From an uncultured Prevotellaceae bacterium (GTDB taxonomy: Bacteria > Bacteroidota > Bacteroidia > Bacteroidales > Bacteroidaceae), in NCBI GenBank assembly GCA_900316585.1, contig ONDM01000002.1, positions 62,001-126,000 of the forward strand: a DNA stretch of 64,000 bases. Reading direction: 5' to 3'. The translations under genes were made by a program, and so were the position numbers. Shown here one piece after another: positions 9,270 through 18,223 of this stretch; the first letter of the stretch is position 1, and each line of letters begins with the position of its first letter. A model generated the notes under the pieces. The model did no database searches. It was not told the origin of the DNA and saw only the letters and a program-made list of their open reading frames with translations.

Positions 9270-10880
9270 ATGAAGACAAAATATATTCTGTCAGGTGCTT
9301 TGCTCAGTCTTTTGGCTGCAAGTTGTACCGACCTTGACGTTGACATCAAGTCTACCTATACAGAATTCCCAGGATCAGAGATTGCCTTTGAGAGTAAGAC
9401 TGCTGATGCATACTTTGCATTCCGTGGTGCTCTGGGCCGTCGTTTTGATGAAGGTAATTCCTGTAACTCTGATGAGTATACAGCCATCAGCTTCGGTGGT
9501 GACTATTTGAACGGCCGTGATATGGCCAACTTCTCCCTGCATACCATCAGCCCATCGGCTTCTGATGCTCAGTTGGGAGTTTATTCAGAACTTACTTCTG
9601 GTATCACCAAGTGCAACCAGCTGCTTTATGTAGACTTGGCTGACCTGGGTGGTGAGGATTCTGAACTTGGCGCTCCTGTAAGAGCTGCCCGTGCGTTCTA
9701 TACTTTCGTACTGATGGATCATTGGGGTGACACTCCAATCCTGGATCACATCGTAGCTGATGATGAGGCTATTGCACGTTCTCCTCGTGCTGAGGTTGCC
9801 AGGTGGATTGAGTCTGAGTTGCTGGCCGTTCGTGACAAATGTCCTGCACCTGCTACTCAGGATGCTTCTACCTATGGCAAGCCAACCCGTTGGATGGTTG
9901 ACGCTCTTCTTGCTAAGTTGTATATCAACTGGCCAGTCTATGTGAATGACGTAACCAGCAGTTCCTGGACTTATGGCACTAATGAGAAGTTGGCAGACTG
10001 TATTGCAGCTTGTGACGATGTCATTCAGCATGGTCCTTTCGATTTGTCAGATGATTATGTGAAGAAATTCCAGTACAACAACGGTTACAAGATTAAGGAC
10101 TTTATCTATGTAATGCCATTTGACTGTGTCAATCAGCAGGGTTTGACCTACGGACGTTTCCGTACTTGGCGTCAGGCAAACAAGCCAGGTCGTATGTACG
10201 ACCCAGCCATGAGCAACTCATGTGGTGGTAACATGGCACTGACTCCAGAGTTCGTAGAATTGTTCAACCTTCCTGGTGACCGTCGTAATGATGTGATTCT
10301 GGGTGGTGATATTTACATTCTCAACGGTACTACCGGTGAAGCAACTTCCGTACGTGCAACCTACAATGATCAGCCTTTGACCTTTACAAAGACTATTACT
10401 CTTGTTACTCAAGACGGTGACTTGGATTGTGGTAAGGATTTGAACGGTTGGTGCCAGGGTTACCGTTCTGTAAAGTTTGCTCCTTATGTTCCTGAATACA
10501 ACAGCTACAGCCGTAACCAGTCTAACGATGTGCCTATTTTCCGTTTTGCAGATATCATCCTGATGAAGGCTGAGGCTATTCTTCGTGGCGGTGCTGCAAC
10601 CAACGGTGACACTGCTGTAAGCTTGTTCAACCAGATCCGTTCTTACGTAGGTGCTCCAACTGTAGAGAGCATCAATCTTCAGGATGTAGAGGATGAGCGT
10701 GGTCGTGAGTTCCTGGATGAGCACTGGCGTCGTAATGACCTGATCCGTTTCGGTCATTTCGAGCGTAAGTGGGGCTTCAAGGAAGAGTTTGGTTCATCTG
10801 ATCCACGTATGCGTCTGTGGCCTTTGGGACAGAGCACTTTGAACAGCAATGCAAACTGGACTCAGAATGCAGGTTATTAA
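9270..10880 (+). CDS. SusD/RagB-family nutrient-binding lipoprotein
   Basis: A 536-residue surface lipoprotein that caps the SusC channel and binds its cargo. The lipobox is LAASC with the lipidated Cys at 19. TPR-like helices run through residues 60-250 (RAARAFYTFVLMDHWGDTP is typical) and the C-terminal SusD domain includes FRFADIILMKAEAILRGG and the closing DLIRFGHFER. It starts 23 bases after susC and shares its biased codon use. A terminator follows, so the pair is a complete two-gene unit. Confidence 0.95.
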   Translation: MKTKYILSGALLSLLAASCTDLDVDIKSTYTEFPGSEIAFESKTADAYFAFRGALGRRFDEGNSCNSDEYTAISFGGDYLNGRDMANFSLHTISPSASDAQLGVYSELTSGITKCNQLLYVDLADLGGEDSELGAPVRAARAFYTFVLMDHWGDTPILDHIVADDEAIARSPRAEVARWIESELLAVRDKCPAPATQDASTYGKPTRWMVDALLAKLYINWPVYVNDVTSSSWTYGTNEKLADCIAACDDVIQHGPFDLSDDYVKKFQYNNGYKIKDFIYVMPFDCVNQQGLTYGRFRTWRQANKPGRMYDPAMSNSCGGNMALTPEFVELFNLPGDRRNDVILGGDIYILNGTTGEATSVRATYNDQPLTFTKTITLVTQDGDLDCGKDLNGWCQGYRSVKFAPYVPEYNSYSRNQSNDVPIFRFADIILMKAEAILRGGAATNGDTAVSLFNQIRSYVGAPTVESINLQDVEDERGREFLDEHWRRNDLIRFGHFERKWGFKEEFGSSDPRMRLWPLGQSTLNSNANWTQNAGY

Positions 10881-10900
10881 TATGAACCCTTAACATAGAA

Positions 10901-10934
10901 AAAGGTGGGAACTGATTGGTTCCCACCTTTTTTA
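10901..10934. terminator. Bidirectional terminator between susD and serB
   Basis: An 11-bp perfect stem (10901-10911 with 10920-10930) with flanking A and T tracts lies between convergent genes. Confidence 0.88.
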
Positions 10935-10950
10935 TTTGTTTAAACAAGAA

Positions 10951-12177
10951 TCAGACGTCCAGGTATGAATCCTTGAAACCAAGGAAATAGAGGACACCAT
11001 CCAGACCAATGGTATTGATGCTCTGACGAGCGTTGGCTGTCACTTTTGGCTTAGCGTGGAAGGCAATACCCAAGCCTGCCAGGGAAAGCATAGGAAGGTC
11101 GTTTGCCCCGTCACCAACCGCAATGGTCTGTTCCAAATCCAGTTTCTCCACCTGTGCAATCAGTCGGAGCAGTTCGGCTTTCCGACGACCATCGACAATC
11201 TCACCGACATAATGTCCGGTTAATTTTCCGTCGTCATCCACTTCCAGCTCATTGGCATAGACATAGTCGATATTGAATTTCCGCTGCAGGTATTGACCGA
11301 AATAAGTGAACCCACCACTGAGGATGGCAATTTTGTAACCATATTTCTTCAAGGCCAGCATCACACGTTCCAAGCCCTCTGTCATAGGGAGATTCTCAGC
11401 AATTTCCTGCATGACACTTGCATCGAGACCTTTCAAGAGGGAGACACGCTTGGTAAAGCTCTCTTTAAAATCGATTTCACCCCGCATGGCACTTTCAGTA
11501 ATCTCCTTTACTTGTTTACCCACACCTGCATACTTAGCCAGTTCATCGATAACCTCTGTCTGGATGAGGGTGGAATCCATATCGAAACAGATTAGACGAC
11601 GTGTACGACGGTACATGTTGTCCTTTTGGAAGGAGCAGTCGATTTCCAACTGTTTGGAAATTTTCAGCAGGCTGTCCTGCAGTGCAGTCCGGTCCTTCGG
11701 GTTTCCACGGAGTGAGAACTCAATGCAGGCACGGATACGTTTCTCCGGGTCTAGGGAAGGACGACCGCTCAGACGCTGGATGGAATCGATGTTCAATCCC
11801 TGGTCTGCAATCAGATGGGCTACCGCCTCAATCTGACGAGCTTCCACTCTTCTACCCAATACCGTGAGAATATAACGGTTCTTTCCCTGACGGGAAACCC
11901 AGTTGTTGTAGTCCGTTTTACTAATAGGGGAGAACTGGATGTTTACACCCATTTCCTGTGCCTTGAACAATACATGCTTCATGACATTGCCACTGTTCTC
12001 CTCAGTTACACGGATCAGGAGACCCAATGACAGGGTGTTGTGAATATCAGCCTGACCAATATCCATGATATTGGCTTCATATTTTGCCAGTATCTCCATG
12101 ATTCCTGCTGTGAGACCCGGACGGTCTTCGCCAGTAATGCGCATCAGCAGCAGTTCATCTTTCAGTTGTTCTTCCAT
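10951..12177 (-). CDS. serB: Phosphoserine phosphatase with N-terminal ACT domains
   Basis: A 408-residue enzyme that removes phosphate from O-phosphoserine, the last step of serine synthesis. The N-terminal ~180 residues hold tandem ACT-like domains (LLMRITGEDRPGLTAGI at the start, a second from about 101). The HAD phosphatase domain follows with DMDSTLIQTE (nucleophile D199 and acid D201), the motif II serine in SGGFTYF, and VGDGANDLPML as motif IV. The ATG at 12177 is chosen because the ACT domain starts there and the promoter lies in the longer reading. The ACT domains suggest serine feedback, which is inference. Confidence 0.94.
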   Translation of the reverse strand: MEEQLKDELLLMRITGEDRPGLTAGIMEILAKYEANIMDIGQADIHNTLSLGLLIRVTEENSGNVMKHVLFKAQEMGVNIQFSPISKTDYNNWVSRQGKNRYILTVLGRRVEARQIEAVAHLIADQGLNIDSIQRLSGRPSLDPEKRIRACIEFSLRGNPKDRTALQDSLLKISKQLEIDCSFQKDNMYRRTRRLICFDMDSTLIQTEVIDELAKYAGVGKQVKEITESAMRGEIDFKESFTKRVSLLKGLDASVMQEIAENLPMTEGLERVMLALKKYGYKIAILSGGFTYFGQYLQRKFNIDYVYANELEVDDDGKLTGHYVGEIVDGRRKAELLRLIAQVEKLDLEQTIAVGDGANDLPMLSLAGLGIAFHAKPKVTANARQSINTIGLDGVLYFLGFKDSYLDV

Positions 12178-12204
12178 GAATGAAACATTTTTGAATTCAG
12201 GCTG

Positions 12205-12212
12205 CAAAAATA
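12205..12212 (-). promoter_or_regulatory. -7 promoter element of serB
   Basis: On the minus strand TATTTTTG matches TAnnTTTG, 28 bases before the serB ATG. It lies 13 bases from the divergent nitroreductase -7 element, so the two promoters overlap. Confidence 0.55.
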
Positions 12213-12225
12213 CAGTTTTTTTTCC

Positions 12226-12233
12226 TACTTTTG
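12226..12233 (+). promoter_or_regulatory. -7 promoter element of the nitroreductase operon
   Basis: TACTTTTG matches TAnnTTTG, 21 bases before the ATG at 12255. Confidence 0.55.
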
Positions 12234-12254
12234 GAGCATAAAAACAACAAAAGC

Positions 12255-12779
12255 ATGAAAACATTTAAAGAACTGGCTACAGAACGTTGTTCTGTGCGTA
12301 AATTTGATGCAAGAGCCATAGAAAAAGAGAAACTGGATTATATCCTGGATTGCGGCCGTCTGGCTCCCTCTGCTGTCAATTACCAACCCTGGAAAATGTA
12401 CCTGATTACTCCTGATTCTCCTGCAGAGGCAAGGGAGTCTGTGCAGAAATGCTATGACAGAGAATGGTTCCGTTCAGCACCTTATTATCTGATTTGCACG
12501 ATAGTCCACAGTGAATCTTGGCATCGGAAGTACGACGATAAGGACCATGGGGATATAGACATAGCTATCCTTACAGAACACTTGTGTCTGGCTGCAGCTG
12601 AACAGGGAGTAGGCACCTGCTGGGTGTGCAATTTTGATGCGGAGCTTTGTCATGAGCTCTTCAAACTTCCAGAGAATGAGGAAGCTGCCGTGCTTATTCC
12701 GATGGGTTATGCTGCTGATGATTTCAGTCCTGCAGAGAAGAAGCGCAAGTCTATGGATGAAATATTGGTGAAGCTATGA
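12255..12779 (+). CDS. Nitroreductase-family FMN oxidoreductase
   Basis: A 174-residue flavoprotein that would reduce nitro or other electron-poor compounds with NAD(P)H. It has the N-terminal FMN-phosphate motif RCSVRKFD at about 11-18, the APSAVNYQPW loop near 39-48, and the C-terminal LIPMGYAADD region that packs on the flavin. The physiological substrate is unknown. The ATG at 12255 is used because an upstream ATG at 12231 lies inside the promoter. Its stop overlaps the next start by four bases (ATGA), so it is coupled to the SUI1-like gene. Confidence 0.88.
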   Translation: MKTFKELATERCSVRKFDARAIEKEKLDYILDCGRLAPSAVNYQPWKMYLITPDSPAEARESVQKCYDREWFRSAPYYLICTIVHSESWHRKYDDKDHGDIDIAILTEHLCLAAAEQGVGTCWVCNFDAELCHELFKLPENEEAAVLIPMGYAADDFSPAEKKRKSMDEILVKL

Positions 12780-13114
12780 AAAACAACGATTGGAAAGACC
12801 GTTTGAATGTAGTTTTCTCCACCAATCCAAACTTCCAGTACGAGACAGAGGAAGAGGAGGAGCAGGAATTATTGCCAAAGAACCAGCAGAAGCTGAGAGT
12901 GAAGCTGGACAGGAAGAACCGTGGCGGAAAGACTGTGACCCTGGTGACAGGATTCGTAGGTCCTGAAGAAGACCTGAAAGCTCTGGGTAAATTCCTGAAA
13001 GGCAAGCTTGGAGTAGGGGGATCGGCTAAGGACGGTGAGATTATCATCCAAGGTGAATTCAAAGAAAGAGTCATTGACATCTTGCTGAAAGATGGTTATA
13101 AGGATGTGAAATGA
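12776..13114 (+). CDS. SUI1/eIF1-family translation factor (YciH-like)
   Basis: A 112-residue protein with an acidic N-terminal segment (residues 24-31, nearly all Glu) and a SUI1 fold from about 38. It includes the basic RKNRGGKTVTLVTGF strand-loop and the LKGKLGVGGSAKDGEIIIQG core shared with eIF1 and bacterial YciH. The family checks start-codon choice in eukaryotes and archaea; the bacterial role is less clear. It overlaps the genes on both sides by four bases, so its translation is tied to a nitroreductase and a mannosidase. Confidence 0.9.
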   Translation: MKNNDWKDRLNVVFSTNPNFQYETEEEEEQELLPKNQQKLRVKLDRKNRGGKTVTLVTGFVGPEEDLKALGKFLKGKLGVGGSAKDGEIIIQGEFKERVIDILLKDGYKDVK

Positions 13115-15879
13115 GGTATCTGTTTCTTTTGTTAAGCCTGTTTTGTGTGTCTGTCTTCGGTCAGCACACGAACTATGTTGACCCCAGGATAGGCTCCGAA
13201 GGGTTGGGCCGTGTGTTTATCGGTCCCAGTTGCCCGTTTGGCATGGTAAAACCCTCTCCGGACTGTACATCCAGAAACAACAGCGGATGGGCACCCATGC
13301 CAGAGCAGGTGAACGGATTCGGTCAGGTGCACGTAAGCGGTACCGGAGGAGGATGCAAGTACGGAAATATCCTGATTCAGCCTTTTACAGGCCCATTGGA
13401 AGGTACGAGCCATATTGATTATCGGGTTAAAGAAGATATCCGATTAGGCTATTACGGTACTACTTATCAGAAGAGTGGAATCCAAGTAGAAGTCACCACG
13501 GCAGAACGCGCCTCTTTCTATGCCTTCACGTTCAAAGAAGGTGACGAGGCCAATCTCTTGGTTGACGCCGGCTTTTATCTGGGAGAGACCAACAATCCCG
13601 AAGGCCGTGAGGCACAGCAGTTTGTGGGCTCTGAGATTCAAGTCCTGAATGAACATGCCGTAAGTGGCTATTCCCGCATCCGAGGAGGATGGAATAACGG
13701 GAAAGCCTACACCGTCTATTTCTATGTAGAGGCAGACCAGCCTATTCAAGCCTATAAAACCTGGAAAGAACTAACTCAGGTGCAGGTTGCCCAGCATCAG
13801 CAGGCAGAAGGCTTGGGGCTGTCTTCAGCTTCTAGTCAGTATGACGATGGGCATAAGACAGGTGCGCTGGTTTCATTTGGCTCCCAAAGAAAAGTCCAGG
13901 TGAAAGTAGGCATTTCCTTCGTCAGTGAGCGAAAGGCTAGGGAAAACGCCTTGAAAGAGATTCCACATTGGGATTTCAATCGTGTCTATCAGGATTTGCT
14001 GGGAAAGTGGGAGAAGACACTGAACAAAATAGAGTTGAGCGAATCCACATCTGAAGAATATAAAAGGATGTTCTATACCGGTATCTATCATACCATGCTC
14101 ATGCCGGTGGACAGAACTGGAGACAATCCGGGATGGAACGATGATGAAAGCTATTATGACGATTTCTATGCGATATGGGATACCTACCGCACATCTACAC
14201 CACTGATCACTCTGTTGGAACCAGACAGGGAAGTAGCCATTGTCAATGCCCTGCTGAACATCTACAAACGTGATGGTTACCTGCCTGATGCGAGAAGCGG
14301 AAACAGCAATGGACGTACCCAGGGAGGCTCCAATGCGGAAATCGTCATTGCAGACGCATTGGCGAAAGGCTTGACAGGCATAGACTATGACCAGGCTTTG
14401 GAAGCCATGCTGAAAGATGCCACGATGCCTCCTGGTGGAAATGAAGAGGCTGAAGGCCGTGGAGGCTTGGTTCCTTATCTGCAGAAAGGATATATCCCGT
14501 ATGGAATACCACGAGCAGGTACTAGGACAGTGGAATACAGTTTCTGTGACTGGGCTATTGCTCAAGTAGCTAAGCACTTGGGAAAGAACGACTTGTACGA
14601 GAAGTATATGAAGCAGAGCCAGAGCTGGAAGAACTTGTGGAGAGCTGACTATCGTCAAGACGGGGTGAACGGATTTGTGATGCCGAAAGATGAAGAAGGC
14701 AACTGGCTGGACGACATTTCTTTCGGTCACAGCAAGTATATGATTCCAACATTCCTTTACACACCGGACACCAGCTATGAAGGGCCTTGGTATATGCCTT
14801 GGTGGAGCTGTTTCTTCTACGAAGCTTCTTCCTGGGAGTATTCCCTCAGTGTTCCTCACAATGTGCCGGGTCTGATAGAGGCCTGTGGAGGGCCAGAAGC
14901 CTTCGAAAAGCGTCTGGATACCTTCTTCGATTTCAGTAAAGGGTATTATAATGTAGCCAATGAGCCTTCCTTCCTTACCCCTTGCCTTTACAACTGGCTA
15001 GGCAAGCCGGAGAGGACCAGTAGGGTAGTTCGTGATATCGTCGGGAAGTATTACAATGCAAGTTCCAACGGATTGCCGGGGAATGACGATTCCGGAGCGA
15101 TGTCTTCCTGGCTGGTGTTCCACATGATGGGACTGTATCCGAATGCCGGACATGATTACTATTTGCTCCATGCTCCCCTGGTTCGTGAGGTCAGTTGGAA
15201 ACTTTCCAATGGAAACGGACTTCGGATAACAGCTCAGGGGGATTTGGAGAACGGAGTACTTCAGCAGATTACCTGGAATGGTAAACCTGTTACAGACGGG
15301 AGAATTTCCCACCAGCAATTAATGGAAGGAGGAGAACTTTCCTTCACCCTAAGTCCGGTCAAGAAAAACAGGCAAAAATCCGTTCTCCAGAAGGAGAAAA
15401 ATATTTCTCTAGAAGGAGAGAAAAAAAACTACACTTATCTCTTCACCTATTCCTTGCATGGACAGACCCGACGTTTCTCTGTCAATCTTGAGAAGAAAGG
15501 GGATGGCCTGGTATTCGACTGGGGCATAGAGCGGAATCTGAAATGGTGGACAGGAACCTATACCATGTCTGCCAATGCCTTGGAGAATGCCCGACAGCTG
15601 TGTTATGTCCAACCGTTGGACGGTCAGCATCTTTCCCTGGAGACAGAGACCTTTGGCTTGCTGAGCCGTGCAGCATGGCGTGAAATCAAGACAAAAGGAA
15701 AATGCCATTATAACCAGGTGGAATACCAGCTGGTATCACAAGAAGATGGCAAGCTCTATTTGCGTGATTTGCAAGAGAATAGTGAGATGATAGTGGCCGA
15801 TGATGAGGAACTTCCTATTATTTGGTCCATGCAGAATAATCCGGTGGAGATAAACTGGAGGGTCACTTTCTTGCATTAA
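13111..15879 (+). CDS. GH92 alpha-mannosidase with C-terminal extension
   Basis: A 922-residue exported enzyme (signal peptide 1-17, ending VFGQ). GH92 enzymes are calcium-dependent exo-alpha-mannosidases. The family start NYVDPRIGSEG and the FGMVKPSPD loop lie near 20-55, the (alpha/alpha)6 barrel occupies about 250-730 (AIWDTYRTSTPL, GGSNAEIVIADAL), and the catalytic-site loop GNDDSGAMSSW is at about 653-663. The GH92 body ends near 740; the remaining ~180 residues form an extra beta-rich region I do not recognise, with a tryptophan-rich NLKWWTGTYTMS segment. The linkage cut cannot be assigned. The start overlaps the SUI1-like stop by four bases. Confidence 0.92.
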   Translation: MRYLFLLLSLFCVSVFGQHTNYVDPRIGSEGLGRVFIGPSCPFGMVKPSPDCTSRNNSGWAPMPEQVNGFGQVHVSGTGGGCKYGNILIQPFTGPLEGTSHIDYRVKEDIRLGYYGTTYQKSGIQVEVTTAERASFYAFTFKEGDEANLLVDAGFYLGETNNPEGREAQQFVGSEIQVLNEHAVSGYSRIRGGWNNGKAYTVYFYVEADQPIQAYKTWKELTQVQVAQHQQAEGLGLSSASSQYDDGHKTGALVSFGSQRKVQVKVGISFVSERKARENALKEIPHWDFNRVYQDLLGKWEKTLNKIELSESTSEEYKRMFYTGIYHTMLMPVDRTGDNPGWNDDESYYDDFYAIWDTYRTSTPLITLLEPDREVAIVNALLNIYKRDGYLPDARSGNSNGRTQGGSNAEIVIADALAKGLTGIDYDQALEAMLKDATMPPGGNEEAEGRGGLVPYLQKGYIPYGIPRAGTRTVEYSFCDWAIAQVAKHLGKNDLYEKYMKQSQSWKNLWRADYRQDGVNGFVMPKDEEGNWLDDISFGHSKYMIPTFLYTPDTSYEGPWYMPWWSCFFYEASSWEYSLSVPHNVPGLIEACGGPEAFEKRLDTFFDFSKGYYNVANEPSFLTPCLYNWLGKPERTSRVVRDIVGKYYNASSNGLPGNDDSGAMSSWLVFHMMGLYPNAGHDYYLLHAPLVREVSWKLSNGNGLRITAQGDLENGVLQQITWNGKPVTDGRISHQQLMEGGELSFTLSPVKKNRQKSVLQKEKNISLEGEKKNYTYLFTYSLHGQTRRFSVNLEKKGDGLVFDWGIERNLKWWTGTYTMSANALENARQLCYVQPLDGQHLSLETETFGLLSRAAWREIKTKGKCHYNQVEYQLVSQEDGKLYLRDLQENSEMIVADDEELPIIWSMQNNPVEINWRVTFLH

Positions 15880-15882
15880 TAA

Positions 15883-15913
15883 TTGACGTTGTGGCAAAAA
15901 AGTAGTAAATTTG
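15883..15913 (+). promoter_or_regulatory. Promoter of the GH89 gene cluster
   Basis: TTG at 15883-15885 and TAAATTTG at 15906-15913 fit the -33/-7 pattern with 20 bases between. The promoter starts three bases after the GH92 stop, so the GH89 group can be expressed separately. Leader about 45 bases. Confidence 0.6.
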
Positions 15914-15963
15914 CACATAATATACACCCTGTTGAAACAGGGTTAAACCTTAAAAGATAATAC

Positions 15964-18222
15964 ATGAAAAGACTTAGATTTCTCAGTGCCTTACTGCTGT
16001 TGTTTACTACAACTGTTCTGATGGCTTCACCTATTGATGAACTGTTGGAACGCATCGACAAGGGAGCATCCAAGAAATTCGTGATAGAGCTCAGAAGGGG
16101 CGACAAAGATTTCTTTGAACTGGACCAGAAAGGGAAGAAGATCGTAGTCCGTGGAAATAACTATGTAAACATTGCATCAGGAATCAACTGGTACTTGAAG
16201 TATTATGCCGGAGTGCATCTTACCTGGAACCAGATGCATGCCAAGCTGCCAGAGGTCTTGCCAGCAGTGACACGGAAGGAACGCCGGGAGACAGACTTGA
16301 GTCTCCGTTACGACTTCAACTACTGCACATTCAGCTATTCCATGCCATTCTGGGGATGGGAGCGCTGGCAGGAAGAGATAGACTGGATGGCTCTGCACGG
16401 CATCAATATGCCTTTGGCTGCCGTAGGATACGAGTGTGTCTGGAAAAATATGATGGAGAAACTGGGTTACTCCAGACAGGATATTGACGAGTTCATAGCC
16501 GGTCCTGCATTCTTGGCATGGTGGGAAATGAACAACCTGGAAGGCTGGGGCGGACCAAATCCTGACAGTTGGTATGAACAGCAGGAAATCCTCCAGAGAC
16601 ATATTATCAAGCGCATGAAAGAGCTGGATATCCATCCCGTTCTCCCTGGTTATAGCGGCATGGTTCCAAGCAAATATGTTCAGCAGCCATCGGCAGAGGT
16701 GGGGAACGAAGACAATGGGGAGAGCAGCATCTCCACCATTCAACTGTGGAACGGTTTTACCCGTCCGGGTATTCTGATGCCTACAGACCCTCGTTTCCAG
16801 CAGTTTGCCGATTTGTTCTATGAGGAAAGTGTCCGTCTTTTTGGTAAGGCAGATTATTATTCCATGGATCCTTTCCATGAGGCAAAGAACCTACCCGAGG
16901 ATTTGGACCTTAAACTTTGCTTCCAGTCGGTTTTAAGTGCCATGAAGAAGGTGAATCCGAAAGCCAAATGGGTTTGTCAGGGCTGGAGCGAGAATCCAAG
17001 ACAGGAGATGCTGGATGCCATAGAGCCAGGTAATGTGATTTTCCTGGATCTGTTCAGCGAGTGCCGTCCTATGTGGGGGGCTCCTTCCATCTGGAAGCGG
17101 GATAATGGCTATGAAGGACATGAGTGGCTGTTCTGCCTGTTGGAAAATTTCGGAGCTAACATAGGTCTTCACGGACGTATGGATCAGCTGATTGATAATT
17201 TCTACCTCACCAAGACTCATCCGCTGGCCAAGCATTTGAAAGGCATCGGTTTGACCATGGAAGGCAGTGAGACGAATCCTGTCATGTATGAGCTGATGTG
17301 TGAGCTGCCTTGGCGTCCTGAGAAATTCACGAAAGAAGAATGGCTAAACCGTTATGTGAAAGCACGTTACGGAAACAATATGGATGCACGTACGGAGTCT
17401 GCAGTCCAGCAGGCATGGAAGATTTTGGGGGATGGTATTTACAATTGCCCTCCTTCCAACAACCAGCAAGGTCCTCATGAGAGTATATTCTGCAGTCGCC
17501 CTTCTTTGGATTGCTTCCAGGCTTCTTCCTGGAGTAAGATGCAGAACTATTATGACCCCACTTCCACCGCTGAGGCTGCCTCTTATCTGGTTAGCGTGGC
17601 AGATGCGCTAAAAGGCAATAATAATTTTGAATATGACTTGGTGGACATTGTGCGTCAGGCAATAGCTGACAAGGCACGCATCGTTTACAACCAGACCATT
17701 GCCGACTTCAAGAGCTTTGACAAGAAACGCTTCCGTACTGACAGTCGGGAATTTCTGGATTTGCTTCTTCTTCAGGACAGGCTACTTTCTTCACGCAGTG
17801 AATTCCGTGTGGGCAGGTGGATAGAACAGGCCCGGAGCAAGGGAACCACTGCAGAAGAAAAGGACCACTATGAATGGAATGCCAGAGTGCAGATAACCAC
17901 TTGGGGAAACCGTTACTGTGCCGATACAGGCAAGCTGCGTGACTATGCCCACAAAGAGTGGGAAGGCATCCTCAAGGATTTCTACTATCCCCGTTGGCAG
18001 AAGTATTGGCAGACTCTTCAAGATGAGATGGATGGTAAGTTGCCCGTCCTTCCGGTAGGCAATTCTTCCTGGTTGAAATACTGTCAGGATAATCCAGCCT
18101 TGAATATAGACTGGTATGCCATGGAAGAGCCATGGACTTTGGCACACAACAGATACGGAGTGGCACCAGCAGGAAATCCGGTGGACATAGCAAAGGAGGT
18201 TTACCAGAAAGCATTTGAATAA
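15964..18222 (+). CDS. GH89 alpha-N-acetylglucosaminidase (NAGLU family)
   Basis: A 752-residue exported enzyme that removes terminal alpha-linked N-acetylglucosamine. Signal peptide about 1-21, ending LMASP. An N-terminal domain spans ~25-115, followed by the catalytic barrel opening with LRYDFNYCTFSYS and the conserved GINMPLAAVGYE. Two acidic catalytic candidates are Glu ~306 in SMDPFHE and Glu ~433 in GLTMEGSETNP. By my alignment they correspond to the two active-site glutamates of human NAGLU, with similar spacing (127 against 130). A helical C-terminal domain completes the family architecture at full length. The next gene starts one base after its stop. Confidence 0.94.
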   Translation: MKRLRFLSALLLLFTTTVLMASPIDELLERIDKGASKKFVIELRRGDKDFFELDQKGKKIVVRGNNYVNIASGINWYLKYYAGVHLTWNQMHAKLPEVLPAVTRKERRETDLSLRYDFNYCTFSYSMPFWGWERWQEEIDWMALHGINMPLAAVGYECVWKNMMEKLGYSRQDIDEFIAGPAFLAWWEMNNLEGWGGPNPDSWYEQQEILQRHIIKRMKELDIHPVLPGYSGMVPSKYVQQPSAEVGNEDNGESSISTIQLWNGFTRPGILMPTDPRFQQFADLFYEESVRLFGKADYYSMDPFHEAKNLPEDLDLKLCFQSVLSAMKKVNPKAKWVCQGWSENPRQEMLDAIEPGNVIFLDLFSECRPMWGAPSIWKRDNGYEGHEWLFCLLENFGANIGLHGRMDQLIDNFYLTKTHPLAKHLKGIGLTMEGSETNPVMYELMCELPWRPEKFTKEEWLNRYVKARYGNNMDARTESAVQQAWKILGDGIYNCPPSNNQQGPHESIFCSRPSLDCFQASSWSKMQNYYDPTSTAEAASYLVSVADALKGNNNFEYDLVDIVRQAIADKARIVYNQTIADFKSFDKKRFRTDSREFLDLLLLQDRLLSSRSEFRVGRWIEQARSKGTTAEEKDHYEWNARVQITTWGNRYCADTGKLRDYAHKEWEGILKDFYYPRWQKYWQTLQDEMDGKLPVLPVGNSSWLKYCQDNPALNIDWYAMEEPWTLAHNRYGVAPAGNPVDIAKEVYQKAFE

Positions 18223-18223
18223 T

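Noticed and set aside
13873-14859. 328-codon open frame on the minus strand inside the first GH92 gene
   Set aside because: It lies wholly opposite a clear GH92 coding region. Its translation has no signal peptide or recognisable domain and a composition typical of a mirrored frame.
15360-15430. AGAAGGAGAAAAA-type repeats near the end of the first GH92 gene as a possible slippage site
   Set aside because: The frame continues intact through the region, so there is no sign of a programmed or accidental frameshift.
16177-16878. 233-codon minus-strand frame inside the GH89 gene
   Set aside because: Antisense shadow; no coding features of its own.
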